Part shown: in pieces, positions 51,181-60,752 of the stretch
How the letters are laid out: each line of letters starts with the position of its first letter
How positions within the stretch are numbered: the first letter of the stretch is position 1
Assembly (NCBI GenBank): GCA_934667275.1
Contig: CAKULK010000001.1
Location: 290,021 to 354,020, forward strand
DNA length: 64,000 nucleotides
Direction: 5' to 3'
From: an uncultured Bacteroidales bacterium
Lineage (GTDB): Bacteria > Bacteroidota > Bacteroidia > Bacteroidales > Paludibacteraceae
Notes under the pieces: generated by a model
The model's database searches: none
What the model was told of the DNA's origin: nothing
The model's input: the letters and a program-made list of their open reading frames with translations, nothing else
Made by a program: the position numbers and the translations under genes

Positions 51181-52524
51181 ATGAAAGAAACTCGTACAAT
51201 AAATCTCAATGGGCTCGTCTTCAACATCGACTACGACGCCTACCAGTCGCTCCGCGACTATCTTCAAGATATTGAAATTCGTCTTCCGATGGACGAAAAA
51301 GCCGATGTGATGTCCGATTTGGAGGCACGTATGTCTGAATTGTTCCAGAAAGCGCTCTTTGCCAAGAACATACAGGTTATCGACCTTACTATTGTCAACA
51401 CCGTTAAGGCGCAAATCGGCTCTCCGTCCGAGTTTGGTGAGAACAAACGCCCGAAGGTCAAAAAGGCCAAGTCGCAAAACTCTGGTTGTGGGCGCGTTCT
51501 TGGTATCACGGTCATCGTCTTGTTGGCGGTGTGCGCGTTGCCCATCTTGTTGCCGTTGTTGGCTGGCTTTTTGGCGGTCATCATCGGCCTGTTTGGGGCT
51601 AGTATAGGCATCCTCGGAGCCGCTCCTGCATTGGGAATCGAACTCTTTGGTGGCAATGTGTGGCAGATTGCGCTTTTTATTGTCTGTGGTTTGGCGGCCA
51701 TCGCTTTACCCGTTGTGATGATTATCTGCTCCATTGTGTCCTACATGCGTACGCGTCGGGGACCTAAACCGCGTTTCTGGTGGATTGTGCTGATATTGTG
51801 GGTGTTGTCTCTGGTTGGAACGGGTACTTTGCTTGTCAAAACAATCCAATCGGATATGGATATTCCTTCTTTAATCAATGTCGCTTTCGACAACTGGGAT
51901 GGTGACGACGAGGGTATGGCATCTGAGGTACGCGATATGTCGGCATTCCACTCTGTCAATGTCTCCGGGGCAGCAGATGTGGACATTCATATTGCCCCCG
52001 AGCAACAACTTTCGGTGCGTAGCAATATCCTCTCCGAAGTCCTCACCGAGGTACGGGATAGTATCCTTTACGTAGAGGTACCTTCTGCGCGTTATAGTGC
52101 TATGAAATTGGATGTCACTTTGCCCGAATTGCGTGCCATTAATGCAGTAGGAGCCTGTGATATAGAGGCGGAAGACGTCATTCGGCAGCAGACTTTCACC
52201 ATAGAGTGTGCAGGGGCTGCCAAAGTTGAACTGCCTTTGGCGGTACAGATGCTCAATGTATCCGTAAACGGTGCCACCGAGTTGGACTTGGAAGGCTCTG
52301 CTGATAAAGCGGACATCTCGCTGGCTGGGGCTGGGAAAATTGATGCCAAAGATTTGTTGGTGCAGTCTATGCACATCAATTGTGCAGGTGCCAGCAAGGC
52401 GGAGGTCAATGTGACTAATGATTTGTGGGCACAAGCCACGGGTGCCAGCAAAATTCAGTACAAAGGTACCCCTTCTGTTAAGCAAAAAATCATGGTGGGT
52501 GGAAGTACTATTTCGAAATACTGA
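51181..52524 (+). CDS. PspC-associated membrane protein with DUF2807 (head-GIN) domain
   Basis: 447 residues. Residues 1-95 are a cytosolic helical region (DLEARMSELFQKAL). Three to four membrane helices lie at about 105-220. A C-terminal beta-helix-like DUF2807 domain begins at HSVNVSGAADVDIHI, with repeated GAxxxDxE / AGAxK turns. The domain is probably periplasmic. Third gene of the pspC-padR operon. Stop five bases before the murF-alr start. Confidence 0.9.
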   Translation: MKETRTINLNGLVFNIDYDAYQSLRDYLQDIEIRLPMDEKADVMSDLEARMSELFQKALFAKNIQVIDLTIVNTVKAQIGSPSEFGENKRPKVKKAKSQNSGCGRVLGITVIVLLAVCALPILLPLLAGFLAVIIGLFGASIGILGAAPALGIELFGGNVWQIALFIVCGLAAIALPVVMIICSIVSYMRTRRGPKPRFWWIVLILWVLSLVGTGTLLVKTIQSDMDIPSLINVAFDNWDGDDEGMASEVRDMSAFHSVNVSGAADVDIHIAPEQQLSVRSNILSEVLTEVRDSILYVEVPSARYSAMKLDVTLPELRAINAVGACDIEAEDVIRQQTFTIECAGAAKVELPLAVQMLNVSVNGATELDLEGSADKADISLAGAGKIDAKDLLVQSMHINCAGASKAEVNVTNDLWAQATGASKIQYKGTPSVKQKIMVGGSTISKY

Positions 52525-52529
52525 TTTGA

Positions 52530-54404
52530 ATGCAACTTACTGAAATTATTTCTGCTATCCGACCGCTTCGCGTATTGGGTGGTACAGGTGCTATAGATAT
52601 TCGAGATCTGCTCACAGATAGTCGCCAATTAGGCTCCGAACCTAACAAAACTTTGTTTTTTGCTATTTGCACAAGCAAAAATGACGGGGCGAAATATATA
52701 CCCGACCTATATAAAAAAGGTGTACGTGTATTTGTTTCCGCCGAAGATAGTGTTACAGAATATGGTTTGTCCGCTCTTGCCAAGGATGGGCATAATGCCG
52801 TAATTTTTTGTGTATCAAATCCTTTGCAGGCATTGCAGGACTTGGCGGCATACAAGCGGTCGTTGTACACGTGTCCCGTAATCGGCATCACGGGCAGCAA
52901 CGGCAAGACGGTGGTCAAAGAGTGGCTGTATCAGTTGCTGAAAGACGACTACCGCATCACCCGTTCGCCCAAATCGTACAACTCGCAGATAGGCGTGCCG
53001 CTGTCGGTCTGGCAGATGAACGAACAGACGCAACTCGCTATCTTTGAGGCGGGTATATCCGAACCCGGGGAGATGGAAAAGTTGGAACGAATCATTCGTC
53101 CGACAATCGGGGTTGTCACATATATCGGGGCAGAACACGGGGAGAACTTCCCCTCATTAGAGGCCAAACGTGCCGAGAAAATGCGGCTGTTTGCGCATTG
53201 TCCCGTGGTGATTGAAGACCCCACCCATCAGAATGTGCGCACGTGTGCGGCAGTGATGCGAGCATTGGGCTACGACGAGGAGACCATCACCCACCGAATC
53301 CTGCACCAGACGCATGAGACGGTGCTGCAAATCAACCTTTCGGCGTTGGTGGACAACGTGCGCTATTTCCGTTCGTTGTTGCGGCCGACCACGAAACTGA
53401 CATGTATGGTCAAGGCGTTTGCTTACGGTGCGGGCAGTGTGGAGGTGAGCCAAGCCCTACAACAATGCGGGCTGGTGGATTACCTCGCAGTTGCGGTGGC
53501 AGATGAGGGGGTGGAACTGCGGCGCGCGGGTATCACGCTGCCCATTATCATTATGGACCCCGAAGTGGCGGCGATGGACCTCATTCTGGAGAACAACTTG
53601 GAGCCAAATGTGTATTCATTCCAGTCGTTGGAGAATGTCATCGAAGCCGCATCCACAAAGGGATTGGAGCATTATCCCGTGCATATCAAGATAGACTCGG
53701 GCATGCACAGGCTGGGGTTCTACCGCGAAGAGTTGCCGCGATTGATTGAACGCCTGCAATCGCAGACGGCAGTGCAGGTAAAGAGCGTATTTTCACACCT
53801 CGCTGGGAGTGACGAACCGCAGTTTGACGAGTTCACGTTGCAGCAGATACACTACTTTGACGACTGTGCCGAGACGCTCAAATCGGGACTTAACTATCCG
53901 ATAATCAAGCATATATGCAACACGGCGGGCATTGAACGCTTCACGCAGTACCAGTTTGACATGTGCCGTCTCGGCATCGGACTTTACGGCTTCTCGTTTG
54001 CGGGCAAGAAACTGCGCAATGTCTGCACACTCAAGACCACAATTTTGAGCGTGAAGACCGTGCAGGCTGGCGAGACGATTGGTTACGGGCGGCACACCAC
54101 GTTGGACGAGCCGCGACAGATAGCGGTGATACCAATAGGATACGCAGACGGTTTCGACCGCCGTTTCTCCAACTACGGGGGCGAGGTGCTGATACGCGGC
54201 AAACGCTGTCCTGTGGTGGGAAATGTGTGCATGGACCAAGCCATGGTGGATGTCACGGGCACCGACGCACAGCCCGGAGACTATGCTACCATCTTCGGCG
54301 ACGGGTTGCCTATTGAGGAACTTGCCGACAAGTTAGGAACTATCACGTATGAAATCCTTACATCCGTCTCCCGCCGTGTCCAGCGTGTCTATTTCTACGA
54401 ATAA
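52530..54404 (+). CDS. MurF-alanine racemase fusion with internally deleted MurF part
   Basis: 624 residues; the Bacteroidetes fusion is normally about 820-840. Residues 1-230 keep the MurF N-terminal domain and P-loop (GITGSNGKT, 119-127), the SPKSYNSQIGVPL segment and EAGISEPGEM. Then only a fragment resembling the middle domain (HQNVRTCAAVMRALGYDEETI) remains before the racemase starts at ETVLQINLSALVDNV (~263). The rest of the central domain and the whole C-terminal ligand domain appear missing. The racemase is complete, with PLP Lys295 in MVKAFAYGAG. Ligase activity is doubtful; racemase activity is expected. Confidence 0.88.
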   Translation: MQLTEIISAIRPLRVLGGTGAIDIRDLLTDSRQLGSEPNKTLFFAICTSKNDGAKYIPDLYKKGVRVFVSAEDSVTEYGLSALAKDGHNAVIFCVSNPLQALQDLAAYKRSLYTCPVIGITGSNGKTVVKEWLYQLLKDDYRITRSPKSYNSQIGVPLSVWQMNEQTQLAIFEAGISEPGEMEKLERIIRPTIGVVTYIGAEHGENFPSLEAKRAEKMRLFAHCPVVIEDPTHQNVRTCAAVMRALGYDEETITHRILHQTHETVLQINLSALVDNVRYFRSLLRPTTKLTCMVKAFAYGAGSVEVSQALQQCGLVDYLAVAVADEGVELRRAGITLPIIIMDPEVAAMDLILENNLEPNVYSFQSLENVIEAASTKGLEHYPVHIKIDSGMHRLGFYREELPRLIERLQSQTAVQVKSVFSHLAGSDEPQFDEFTLQQIHYFDDCAETLKSGLNYPIIKHICNTAGIERFTQYQFDMCRLGIGLYGFSFAGKKLRNVCTLKTTILSVKTVQAGETIGYGRHTTLDEPRQIAVIPIGYADGFDRRFSNYGGEVLIRGKRCPVVGNVCMDQAMVDVTGTDAQPGDYATIFGDGLPIEELADKLGTITYEILTSVSRRVQRVYFYE

Positions 54405-55122
54405 TCTCACTATCGGCTACGGCGCACACGCTGTGCAGTCGTCGCTCACGTTCTCCCTTTACGAAGGCGAGATGGTGTGCATGTTGGGTCCCAATGGGTG
54501 CGGCAAGTCCACCTTGCTCCGCACACTGGCAGGGCTGCAACCGCCCTTGGCAGGCACGTACGAGGTGTACGGGCTGTCTTCGGAAAAGGCTTCGGAGAAT
54601 AGTGCGGAACGTGCCAAACACTTGGCATTGGTGCTGACGGAGCGGCTGAGTTTGGAGCACACCACCGTGCATGACGTGGTGGCGATGGGGCGTTATCCCT
54701 ATTCGTCGTTCTTGGGCGGCTTGTCCGCTGAGGATGAGGCGGTTATCGCGGACTCTCTGCAACAAGTAGGCTTGTTCAACATGGCGGATACTTATTTCAA
54801 CGCCCACAGCGACGGTGAGAAACAGCGTATTTTAATAGCCAAAGCCCTTGCCCAGCAGACACCTGTAATTCTGCTTGACGAACCCACGGCGCACCTCGAC
54901 CTTCCCAACCGCATACGTACACTGCAACTGCTCCGTCATTTGGCGCATGAGCAGGACAAGACTATCCTCATCTCCACCCATGAGTTGGACTTGGCACTCC
55001 AACTCTCCGACCGTATCTTGCTCATGTCCGAAGGCGGCATTCAGTTGGATACAGCCAACGCTCTCCGCACGAGCAACGCTTTCACATCGGCATTCAAGAT
55101 GGATATCTTCCATCCGTTGTAG
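54349..55122 (+). CDS. ABC transporter ATP-binding protein (FecE/BtuD-like)
   Basis: 257 residues: Walker A GPNGCGKST, signature region HSDGEKQRI (normally LSGGE), Walker B VILLDEPTAHLD and switch STHELDLAL. It resembles ATPases of iron-siderophore, haem or cobalamin importers. The ATG lies 56 bases inside the murF-alr gene, an unusually long overlap. No permease or binding protein gene is nearby, so its partners must be elsewhere. Confidence 0.9.
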   Translation: MKSLHPSPAVSSVSISTNNLTIGYGAHAVQSSLTFSLYEGEMVCMLGPNGCGKSTLLRTLAGLQPPLAGTYEVYGLSSEKASENSAERAKHLALVLTERLSLEHTTVHDVVAMGRYPYSSFLGGLSAEDEAVIADSLQQVGLFNMADTYFNAHSDGEKQRILIAKALAQQTPVILLDEPTAHLDLPNRIRTLQLLRHLAHEQDKTILISTHELDLALQLSDRILLMSEGGIQLDTANALRTSNAFTSAFKMDIFHPL

Positions 55123-55131
55123 TATTCCTTT

Positions 55132-55151
55132 TTATGCAAATGTTTGCATAA
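55132..55151. promoter_or_regulatory. 20-bp palindrome overlapping a promoter
   Basis: TTATGCAAATGTTTGCATAA: 9-base arms around TG, ten bases after the ABC gene stop. It covers the -33 box of the next promoter. A regulator operator fits better than a terminator, because no T-run follows. Confidence 0.5.
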
Positions 55152-55174
55152 ACCAATTTGTTTTCGTAATTTTG
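55143..55174 (+). promoter_or_regulatory. Promoter of the propeller-amidase operon
   Basis: TTTG (55143-55146), 20 bases, TAATTTTG (55167-55174). The leader to ATG 55241 is about 60 bases. Confidence 0.72.
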
Positions 55175-55240
55175 CGACCAAAATACAAGTGAAACTACAC
55201 ATAAATAAACAATTAAATATTAACCTTAAAACAAAAGCGT

Positions 55241-56077
55241 ATGAAGAAAATAATGCTTTTTGTAGCAGCCGTTTTGATAACCTTAGCGGCTGATGCACAG
55301 GTACTTGAGGTGGTATCTATGCAGAAACTGACTTCCTCATCCGATGTGGATGTTAAAGTGGCAGGTGTTAGCCCGAAAGGTGACTATATCTTGCTGACAT
55401 CGGGTTCCAACAAAGGTTTGCAGCGTTACGATGTGGCTACCAAGACGACTACCATGCTGTCCGAAGCCGAAGGTGCAGGCTACAACGTACAAATCAGTGC
55501 CAATGGCAACGAGGTCGTGTATCGTGAGACTTCAATGGACAAGAACCACATGCGTCGTAGCAATATCATTCGCAAGAATTTTGCTGCCAAACGTCGTAAT
55601 GTCATTGCCCGCGGACAACGCGACATGGAGAAGATGGCGACTACCGATGCCAAAGCCACCGTTACCATTAGCGACCGCCTTATGGTGCTCCACCAAAACG
55701 GCACCGACAAGACTCTCGCACCCAATGGCACCGACAAGAGTTACATCTGGGCATCCATATCGCCCGATGGCACCAAACTCTGCTACTACGTATGCGGCGA
55801 AGGGTGCTATGTTAGCAATATCGATGGCACCAATCCGCAGTACATTGCACACGCTTGCCGTGCTGCCAAGTGGTACAATGACAACACCCTTGTGGCTATG
55901 GCTGATGAGGACAACGGCGAGTTCGTTACCGCTTCCGCTATCGTGGCTTACACGCTGGACGGACGCCGCCAAGTGCTGACCGACAACACCATGATTGCCA
56001 TGTATCCGAGTGTGGCAAAGAACCTGATTGTCTTCGGTACCGAGGACGGTAGTACCTATATGTTGAACGTTAAATAA
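55241..56077 (+). CDS. Exported TolB-like beta-propeller protein
   Basis: 278 residues. Signal peptide MKKIMLFVAAVLITLAADA. PD40/TolB-like repeats follow, with the blade pattern VSPKGDYILLTS...LQRYDV, ISANGNEVVYR and ISPDGTKLCYYV. No catalytic motif. It is eight bases before the large amidase, so the two are co-expressed; a periplasmic or surface scaffold role near peptidoglycan is inferred. Confidence 0.82.
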   Translation: MKKIMLFVAAVLITLAADAQVLEVVSMQKLTSSSDVDVKVAGVSPKGDYILLTSGSNKGLQRYDVATKTTTMLSEAEGAGYNVQISANGNEVVYRETSMDKNHMRRSNIIRKNFAAKRRNVIARGQRDMEKMATTDAKATVTISDRLMVLHQNGTDKTLAPNGTDKSYIWASISPDGTKLCYYVCGEGCYVSNIDGTNPQYIAHACRAAKWYNDNTLVAMADEDNGEFVTASAIVAYTLDGRRQVLTDNTMIAMYPSVAKNLIVFGTEDGSTYMLNVK

Positions 56078-56085
56078 GTACGACC

Positions 56086-59000
56086 ATGAAAAGATATATC
56101 CTTCTTATTGCCACCACCTTGATGGCACTGTCCATATCCGCAGCCGACCTCACGGGCAAACGTATTTATGTCAATCCCGGACACGGCTCATTCGGACCCA
56201 ACGACCGTCCCTGTGCCACCATACCATATCCCGCATTGTCTTCCACAGGCATGCCGGATACATGTGGTTTCTATGAGTCAAATACCAACTTATGGAAATG
56301 TCTCTATCTCGGCAAGAAACTGGAGGCAGCAGGTGCTATGGTATTCTACTCGCGTACGGAATGTGGTCCTTGGCCATATGAGAAAGTAAACGGACAATAT
56401 CCTGATTACACATACGAAAAGTACAAGGCTTTACCCGATTACACCAAGTACAACCGCAGTCTCTCAGAGATTTGCGAAGAGGTGGATGCAAACAACATTG
56501 ACTACTTCATCTCCGTACACTCCAATGCGGCTACTGATGGTTCAACGAGCAACTACCCGCTGGTTATTTATCGTGGTTATGATGATATTACCAAGACTTC
56601 AGAAACGGTTGAAGGAGTGGAATGTAACACGTATGTAGCGGGCAGCCGTGAGAAGGCAGAGGCTATTTGGGCACACCGTTTTGGTATTATGGCAAGTGGC
56701 ATTGACCCATATTCCTACTACTCTATGACCAATATGAATGTACGTGGTGACCTTGACTTCTATAAGAGTGGCAGTAACCGCACAGACAAGACGCATCAAG
56801 GCATCACCTATAGAGGTTACCTTGGTGTACTGAAACATGGTGCCAGTGGTTTCCTTGTTGAGGGCTTCTTCCATACCTATCAGCCTGCACGTCACCGTGC
56901 TTTGAACCATGACTACTGCCACCAGGAAGGATTGGCATACTACCGTGGTATCATTGACTACTATGGTGCCGACAAAGAGACGACAGGCTATATCATGGGT
57001 ACAGTAAAGGACCTGCACCGCAAGATGAACAACCCGCTGTTCAACTATGCACCCAAGACCAACGACCAGTGGATTCCTTGCAATGGCGCAGAGGTTACCT
57101 TGCTGAAAGGTGGCGTAGAGGTGGCTAAATACAACGTGGACACTCTGTATAACGGTATTTTCGTCTTCGAGAACCTTGTTCCTGGTGACGACTACACCTT
57201 GGATGCCACTTGCAAAGGCTACTACCCGTTGACCGATGACCAGAAAGTAAAGTTCGCGGTAAAAGCCAACGAGACCACCTATCAGATGATTTACCTGTCA
57301 GATACTTCGTATGTAGCGCCTACGGTAACCTACTACAACTACCCCGAACCTGAGCAACCTGCTTACTTGCAGTTGGCAAGCACCTACGAGATGAAGCAGT
57401 CCTTTGTCGGCAAGAAGTTGGCAGATGTATTGGCAGACAAGACCGTCCGCCGTGTGCTATACCGCAATGGCAATATGTATGTTTTGGCTGTGGACGCTGC
57501 CAAAGAGCCTACACTCATTGAGGTGGATGCCGAGAAACAGACCGTACTCAATACCCTGCCCACAGACTTCTGTTCTGTCGTCTCTGCCGATGGCTACAAA
57601 CTGAGCGACATCACCTTTACCGCAGATGGCTATCTGGTAGGCTGCAACATGGAGCATGCCACCTATACTCCCGCCAACACATGGAATATCTACAAGTGGG
57701 AGAATGATGCTACAGGTTGGAAAGGTGCGTTGTGGTTCAATAATACCAACAATGAGGCTGCCGGCAACTACTATAATGCCATGGTCGGTTCCACGTTGGC
57801 ATATTCGGGAACAACGGAGGATGGTATGATTGTTTCTACCACCTACTCTATAGGTGCCGAAGCACATAGTGTTCGCTTTGTCATCTACACCATATATGAG
57901 AATAATTATGCAGGAGCAATACGCAACCAACCTGCAGGCATTGCCTTGGCAGACTATGGTCACGATGTACAGATGGTGGTATCGCCACGTGATGACAAGA
58001 GTTTCATCTTCTCATCGCCAAACAAGAACGCCATTGAGTGGCAAGTGGTAAACACCACAAAGTCCGAACCCAAGATAATGGGCACATTGCCCTTCCATAC
58101 CAACGTGGCTAACTACTTCAAGTACGCTCATCGTGATATGATGGTTAGTCCTGCCGAGGATGCAGACGGTAAGAACATCGGGGTTGCACTCTATGACATC
58201 ACCGACGGTCTCAACAAGGCTGCTCTTGTCAAGACTACCAACACCGCATTGGATGCTGCAGACGCTACCTATACTATGGCTGCAGGTGTCGTTAATAATG
58301 CAGACATCACCCTGTATCTGGTATGTGACAGCACGATTAGCAAGTTCACTACCGTGGGTGTAGACCAACCGGCTATTGCTTCTATTATGGCGTACAACCT
58401 CAATGTAGTAGAGAACGGAGATAACTACACCTTTACCTTCAACGCCAATTCGGACGCAGTAAGTGCCAACCTTATCTTCTATGCAACAGATAATACCGAA
58501 GCAGGTGCTATCGAGTTGGCTAATATAGTGAAAGGTGCCAACTCCTTCACCATTGCCAAGAGCGAACTCCCCGGTGAGGTAGGTATTGCTATGACATGGG
58601 CAGTAGAGTTACAGGGGCAGTCCATCAGCAATATCGGCAAACTCTATGAGGATAAGTCGCTGATTGCAAGCAGCACATCGCGTCTCTTCAATGCTATCAA
58701 CAACAACCCTGAGTCTGACAAGTTCGGCTATATCTATGTCTTCCATCGTGGAGGTTCTACCCAAGCAACAATGGCTGTTAGGGAGACAAGTGGTGTGTTT
58801 GAGTATGACAACAACTACAGCAAACTCAACTCTGTAAGGTATAGCGGTGATGTCAAGACCTTTGGTAACCCCGGACGTGTCAGTCTTGACGATAACGGTT
58901 ACCTTTATATTACAGACTGGTCAGACGGTAATTCAGGTATATTTGTTGCCAATACAGCAGACTTGAGTAAGCCGTTTACGCAGTTCTTCCAAGGTACACG

Positions 59001-59826
59001 TAATGGCAGCGGTGTATTCACCAACAATGGTACAGCAGTAGGCTCCAGTACGCCGGGTTGCCACATCTTTGGTCATGGTGCGGACACCAAACTGCTCGTT
59101 TACAATGAGGACGCTTCAGGTACATTACCTAAGAATGGTGCCGTTGTTTACAACATCGGTCAGTCCGATGGCTCTATCCTCCATACATGGGGTGAGGCTC
59201 CGTCGGCTGTGTACACGCTGACCGGACAAGGTAATACCGAAGGCAATGTGTGGGGAACCTCGCATGGTTTCTTTGTTAGCCAAAGTCGTACAGAGGGCAA
59301 TAACAATGCTTCTGCCACATCATTGAAGTTCTACGATTTCAATGGCGACGCACAATTCTCGTCCGCAAGTGATGAGTACAAGGAGATTATCACAGGCTCC
59401 AACGGTAGTGGTTATGCCGTATCGGCGGACGAGAGTATGCTCGTGCTGCAAGGTGGTAGCAGTCAGTTCTATGTCTTCGACATCGCTTGGGAAGGCAACA
59501 AACCCGTCCTCACACTCCGCTACGAGTACGAGCACGGAGTATCTGTCTTCCGTCAGATGAACTTCGACTATGCAGGCAACCTCGTCTGCACAGGCGACAA
59601 TGGTATGTACATCTTCTCTCTGCCCAAGACCGACAACACCACCATCATTCCTGCCCGCAAGGCACTGACCGTATCCAAGAATGGCATTGGCACCCACGTA
59701 GGTGAGGTGGCTGCTCCTGCTCAATTGGACGTAGATGCTCCTATGTACGATGTCATGGGTCGCCAAGTGGATAAGACCTACAAAGGCATCGTTATTCAAA
59801 ACGGTCATAAGTTCTTGTTGAAATAA
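56086..59826 (+). CDS. Large secreted N-acetylmuramoyl-L-alanine amidase-like protein with T9SS signal
   Basis: 1246 residues. Signal peptide 1-20. An Amidase_3-type zinc domain spans ~24-295 with His33 (PGHGSFG), Glu64 (FYESN), His145 (SVHSNA) and catalytic Glu259 (LVEGFF), so it looks active. A carboxypeptidase-regulatory-like domain lies at about 300-400. Then a long region of propeller-like repeats (~430-1200) leads to a type A type IX sorting domain ending MYDVMGRQV...GIVIQNGHKFLLK. It could cleave cell walls, of self or other bacteria, at the surface. Confidence 0.87.
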   Translation: MKRYILLIATTLMALSISAADLTGKRIYVNPGHGSFGPNDRPCATIPYPALSSTGMPDTCGFYESNTNLWKCLYLGKKLEAAGAMVFYSRTECGPWPYEKVNGQYPDYTYEKYKALPDYTKYNRSLSEICEEVDANNIDYFISVHSNAATDGSTSNYPLVIYRGYDDITKTSETVEGVECNTYVAGSREKAEAIWAHRFGIMASGIDPYSYYSMTNMNVRGDLDFYKSGSNRTDKTHQGITYRGYLGVLKHGASGFLVEGFFHTYQPARHRALNHDYCHQEGLAYYRGIIDYYGADKETTGYIMGTVKDLHRKMNNPLFNYAPKTNDQWIPCNGAEVTLLKGGVEVAKYNVDTLYNGIFVFENLVPGDDYTLDATCKGYYPLTDDQKVKFAVKANETTYQMIYLSDTSYVAPTVTYYNYPEPEQPAYLQLASTYEMKQSFVGKKLADVLADKTVRRVLYRNGNMYVLAVDAAKEPTLIEVDAEKQTVLNTLPTDFCSVVSADGYKLSDITFTADGYLVGCNMEHATYTPANTWNIYKWENDATGWKGALWFNNTNNEAAGNYYNAMVGSTLAYSGTTEDGMIVSTTYSIGAEAHSVRFVIYTIYENNYAGAIRNQPAGIALADYGHDVQMVVSPRDDKSFIFSSPNKNAIEWQVVNTTKSEPKIMGTLPFHTNVANYFKYAHRDMMVSPAEDADGKNIGVALYDITDGLNKAALVKTTNTALDAADATYTMAAGVVNNADITLYLVCDSTISKFTTVGVDQPAIASIMAYNLNVVENGDNYTFTFNANSDAVSANLIFYATDNTEAGAIELANIVKGANSFTIAKSELPGEVGIAMTWAVELQGQSISNIGKLYEDKSLIASSTSRLFNAINNNPESDKFGYIYVFHRGGSTQATMAVRETSGVFEYDNNYSKLNSVRYSGDVKTFGNPGRVSLDDNGYLYITDWSDGNSGIFVANTADLSKPFTQFFQGTRNGSGVFTNNGTAVGSSTPGCHIFGHGADTKLLVYNEDASGTLPKNGAVVYNIGQSDGSILHTWGEAPSAVYTLTGQGNTEGNVWGTSHGFFVSQSRTEGNNNASATSLKFYDFNGDAQFSSASDEYKEIITGSNGSGYAVSADESMLVLQGGSSQFYVFDIAWEGNKPVLTLRYEYEHGVSVFRQMNFDYAGNLVCTGDNGMYIFSLPKTDNTTIIPARKALTVSKNGIGTHVGEVAAPAQLDVDAPMYDVMGRQVDKTYKGIVIQNGHKFLLK

Positions 59827-59854
59827 GGCTTACAATTAGATTATTTCAAAATCA

Positions 59855-59890
59855 AAGAAAGGGCACCCGACAGCGGTGCCCTTTTTCTTT
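59855..59890. terminator. Intrinsic terminator after the amidase gene
   Basis: GGGCACC (59861-59867)/GGTGCCC (59875-59881), flanked by AAAGAAA and TTTTTCTTT. Confidence 0.88.
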
Positions 59891-59892
59891 AG

Positions 59893-59925
59893 TTGATTTC
59901 GACTCCCCATAATGTGGTATTTTTG
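59893..59925 (+). promoter_or_regulatory. Possible promoter of the TetR gene
   Basis: TTG (59893-59895) and TATTTTTG (59918-59925) with a 22-base spacer, slightly longer than optimal. Confidence 0.4.
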
Positions 59926-60003
59926 AATATCCGTTCAGTTTTCGAATGATTCCGGAGCGGTTTGGCGCGGTTTTTGTATGAAGTTGGAAAAGACAAGTAC
60001 GCT

Positions 60004-60603
60004 ATGGTGGAAAATCGACGAGAGCAAATTTTGCTCAAAGCATTGGAATTGTACATGATAGAGGGCTATGCCAACGTTTCTATCACCGACCTGCAGGCGG
60101 CTTTGAACATGGGGCGCGGGACGATGTACTACTATTTCAAGGACAAGGACGAGTTGTTCGAAGAGGTGGTGAATACCTATCTTATTATTCCCAAGCAACA
60201 GGCTTTATCGCGTGTCCCGCATACGGTTACAATACCGGGTATGATAGATGCCATGTTGGTGTATCTCAATAGGTTGCGTGAGTTCTTGGATATGGTGGAG
60301 AACAAGAATATCAACACTTCTAATGTGGTCATGGTCATGTACACAGCCTATAGTCGCTTCCCTGATTTGTATCGCAAGGCGAGACGATTGTATGAACAGG
60401 AACTCAATCTTTGGATTGATGCTATCAAAAACAGCATGCGTGCTGGCGACATTCGGGGAAATGTGCATATCGATACCACGGCGCGTATGTTTTTGCACAT
60501 CAAGGACGGTTGGGACCCTGGGAGAACGGGCGTACAGATGGATTTCACCATCTTTCCGGAGCAGTACAATTATCTCTACGATTTGATTAAAAAAGAGTCG
60601 TAA
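60004..60603 (+). CDS. TetR-family transcriptional regulator
   Basis: 199 residues from ATG 60004 (MVENRREQILLKALELYMIEGY). An upstream TTG at 59962 would add a non-conserved stretch. TetR HTH at about 5-50: ANVSITDLQAALNMGRGTMYYYFKDKDELFEEVV. The C-terminal ligand/dimer domain is unassigned. It precedes the acyl-CoA synthetase gene by 149 bases and may regulate it, as TetR/FadR-like proteins often do for fatty-acid genes (inference). Confidence 0.9.
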   Translation: MVENRREQILLKALELYMIEGYANVSITDLQAALNMGRGTMYYYFKDKDELFEEVVNTYLIIPKQQALSRVPHTVTIPGMIDAMLVYLNRLREFLDMVENKNINTSNVVMVMYTAYSRFPDLYRKARRLYEQELNLWIDAIKNSMRAGDIRGNVHIDTTARMFLHIKDGWDPGRTGVQMDFTIFPEQYNYLYDLIKKES

Positions 60604-60702
60604 TATGCCTTATTATATAAGGTGTAGTGCAAAAAGTGACCTTAAAGATGTCGCAAATGGTCAAAAAGATGTGTTTTGAACGTTTATTCGAAATAAATAT
60701 AC

Positions 60703-60710
60703 TACCTTTG
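60703..60710 (+). promoter_or_regulatory. Possible -7 box of the acyl-CoA synthetase promoter
   Basis: TACCTTTG at 60703-60710; the nearest upstream TTTG (60675-60678) is 24 bases away, longer than usual. A palindrome TCACGTGA at 60723-60730 just downstream could be an operator. Confidence 0.4.
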
Positions 60711-60752
60711 CCGACGAATCAATCACGTGAGCGACAAAGCAAATTATAACTT

